NCBI GenBank assembly: GCA_018894105.1 | Contig: CM032118.1 | Coordinates: 35,630,690-35,694,689, forward strand | Direction of reading: 5' to 3' | Source of the DNA: Jacaranda mimosifolia | Lineage: Eukaryota > Streptophyta > Magnoliopsida > Lamiales > Bignoniaceae | Length of the DNA: 64,000 bases | In this document: positions 62,384 to 64,000 of the stretch, piece after piece | How the letters are laid out: every line of letters starts with the position of its first letter | How positions within the stretch are numbered: position 1 is the stretch's first letter | Translations under genes and position numbers: made by a program | The notes under the pieces: model-generated | What the model saw: only the letters and a program-made list of their open reading frames with translations | What the model was told of the DNA's origin: nothing | Databases searched by the model: none

Positions 62384-63230
62384 GTTGAGTCGATGGACAA
62401 TGATGTTGGGGTCGATGCCCTAAAGATCCGCAACTATCCACGCACATCAATGTTGCGTTTGAGGAAGTCGACCATAAGGCATTCCAGTCGATCCCCCAGA
62501 TCACTCCCGATCCTGGTGGTTTTTTTGGGGTTCCTGGGTTCGAGCTCTATTGTTTTGAATTCGCCGACAGGCTCGACCCTGGTGTCTTCCAGCTTTCTTT
62601 TCTTTAATGAATGTCCCTCCTCGGGTTTCGCTACTGGGGCGTCCCCGAAGGCTTCAATTCAAGTCGTTTCTTCTGCTCGCTGGAGTCGATTGAAATGGTG
62701 TAACAGCGCCAAGCATCCTTAAGGTCACATAAAAGTTCTCCAACTCCGGCTGGTGTCGAGAACTTTATCTTTATGTGGTAAGTGGAGACAATGGCTCTGA
62801 AGTCATTGAGAGCTGGTCGACCCACGATGACATTGTATACAAATGGGGCGTCGACCACCAGATAGTTGATCATCAATGTTCGGCTGCGGGGGCCTTGCCT
62901 AAATGTAGTGGAAAGATTGATGGATCCTTCAGAGATGATCTCGGATCCACCAAATCCGACCAAAGGTGTTCTGACCGGATCAAACTTCAGTTTCCCCAAT
63001 TTCATTCTGTTCAAGGCAGACAAGAACATGATATTCACTAAGCTTCCGTTATCGACCAGTACCTTTCTAACCACGAAATTCACAATCTCCAAGGTTACTA
63101 CCATGGGGCAGTCTATCTTCCTGTCAATTCCCCTGTTCTCCATATGGTCAAGGTCTGAGTCGCTGAAGGATATCGGTTCAACGCTGGTCGATAGCTGAAA
63201 AACTGTCTCGACCTTAAATGGTTTGGTCGA
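62384..63230 (-). pseudogene. Gypsy protease
   Basis: 62631-63143 encodes CPMVVTLEIVNFVVRKVLVD, with the active-site-like D31-N-G-S34, then NIMFLSALNRMKLGKLKFDP, LVGFGGSEIISEGSINL and NYLVVDAPFVYNVIVGRPAL, the C-terminal retropepsin motif. D-N-G-S replaces D-T/S-G in both gypsy elements, so it is probably a feature of this family rather than decay. The linker to RT (62384-62630) is frameshifted. Confidence 0.86.
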
Positions 63231-63409
63231 GTCAAGCTATCTTTGAGTTTGTTTCCTCGCATTGTGGGAATCTCCTCCGGTGGGGCCTTCCGCGATCATA
63301 TCAATGATTCCTCGAATGCGTGGGTTGAGTTGTTGGGTGGGCATTTTTCCTTTTTCTTCCCTCCTTGAGCTGACTAATCTTTCTCTACAGAGAGTCTGAT
63401 CGGTCCCGC

Positions 63410-64000
63410 CCTCTTCTCACCTAGCATGCTCCTCGACGAACTTTTTCAAATGGCCCTGTCTGATCAATCTTTCGATCTCATCTTTCAAATTGAAGCACTC
63501 TTCTATGTCGTGGCCTTTCTGTCTATGGAAATAATAGTATTTCTTTGATTTTTTCATGTTTCTGTGATTTTCCTGGGCTTCTTGAGCAGGTTCTCATGCT
63601 GTATGGCGAACAACACCTCTTTCCTCAGGAGGTTGAGTGGAGTGTAGTCGTGGAAGCGTTTTATTGGGGAACGACACCCCTTTCTGACCTGACGGTAATC
63701 TCTCTCCTTGTTTTTCTTTCTGTCAACTTCCAAGCTACCATATTTCAACTTGTTCATCTCCTCCTGGGTCATGTACCTCTCCTCGAAGTCGAGAAGCTCT
63801 TCCATTGACCTGGGCTGCTCACGCACCAGCGCGTTTGCACACTCCTTGTGTTTCAGGCCCAAGAAAAGCACGTCTATCAAGAACTCAATCCTTGGGCTGT
63901 CGATCTTCAAAACCCTCGTGTTAAATCTGGTGAAAAAGTCACGGAAGGACTCCCCCTCATTTTATTTCACGGTATGCAAGTGGGTATGGGGGAGTTCAGC
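63410..64000 (-). pseudogene. Gypsy Gag, partial
   Basis: 63554-63910 encodes MKIDSPRIEFLIDVLFLGLK, ANALVREQPRSMEELLDFEE and SPIKRFHDYTPLNLLRKEVL, matching the Gag of the first element (IDSPRIKFMIDVFSWAFDIR). The stretch 63440-63545 encodes the KKYYYFHRQKGHDIEECFNL-like C-terminal zinc-binding part in another frame. It continues past the window end, so the N-terminus is not seen. Confidence 0.85.

Larger units (their letters stand above)
54675..64000 (-). mobile_element. Tat-type Ty3/gypsy retrotransposon, partial (runs off the window)
   Basis: On the - strand: gag (cut by the window end), protease, reverse transcriptase, RNase H, second RNase H, integrase, then a tandem array, an antisense gene on the + strand and the 3' LTR. 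Same layout as 13865-26878, with clearly alignable proteins, but with higher GC and far fewer stops, so it is younger or better kept. Two RNase H domains plus an antisense extra gene fit the Tat lineage. The outer left flank is GTATC; the right end and 5' LTR are outside. Confidence 0.92.

Overview
The window is nuclear DNA from a flowering plant, probably a eudicot. It is AT-rich and gene-poor, has introns with GT-AG borders, and is dominated by plant transposable elements (Ty1/copia, Tat-type Ty3/gypsy, non-autonomous hAT, TRIM-like and SINE-like repeats). I cannot name the species.

Only two genes look intact, both on the + strand near the middle. At 28118-30912 a four-exon gene encodes a 152-residue lysine-rich protein matching the plant style cell-cycle inhibitor 1 (SCI1) family. 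At 31845-32199 a two-exon gene encodes an 87-residue secreted peptide with eight cysteines, spaced like the embryo surrounding factor 1 / MEG family. A third host gene, a pentatricopeptide repeat (PPR) gene, survives only as fragments between 40.4 and 51.9 kb.

Left part (1-12.8 kb): AT-rich spacer, a 730-bp hAT-type element (2103-2832), and a 7.4-kb degenerate copia element on the - strand (3447-10883). The copia element sits inside a 1.26-kb hAT-type element (3066-11771). An uninterrupted relative of that host lies inverted at 36713-37983 and shows the unoccupied site.

12.8-27.2 kb is a four-level nest. A hAT-type element (12807-27232) contains another (13243-27043), which contains a 13-kb Tat-type gypsy element on the - strand (13865-26878). 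Each LTR of the gypsy element holds its own hAT insertion.

32.4-51.9 kb: a hAT-type element holds a solo-LTR-like repeat (33012-36155). It is followed by the PPR pseudogene fragments, several copies of a TRIM-like element with LTRs but only about 0.2 kb of internal sequence, a 1-kb-armed inverted repeat of PPR and LTR sequence, and a second solo-LTR-like repeat (48490-51417).

54.7-64 kb: a second, less decayed Tat-type gypsy element on the - strand, cut by the window end inside gag. Both gypsy elements carry an extra gene on the opposite (+) strand, just inside the 3' LTR. It has its own TATA box, candidate introns, a putative gypsy-type transposon domain and a coiled coil. The antisense gene and gag-pol converge on a tandem-repeat array. 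I regard this conserved convergent layout as the most interesting system in the window, followed by the PPR inverted repeat.
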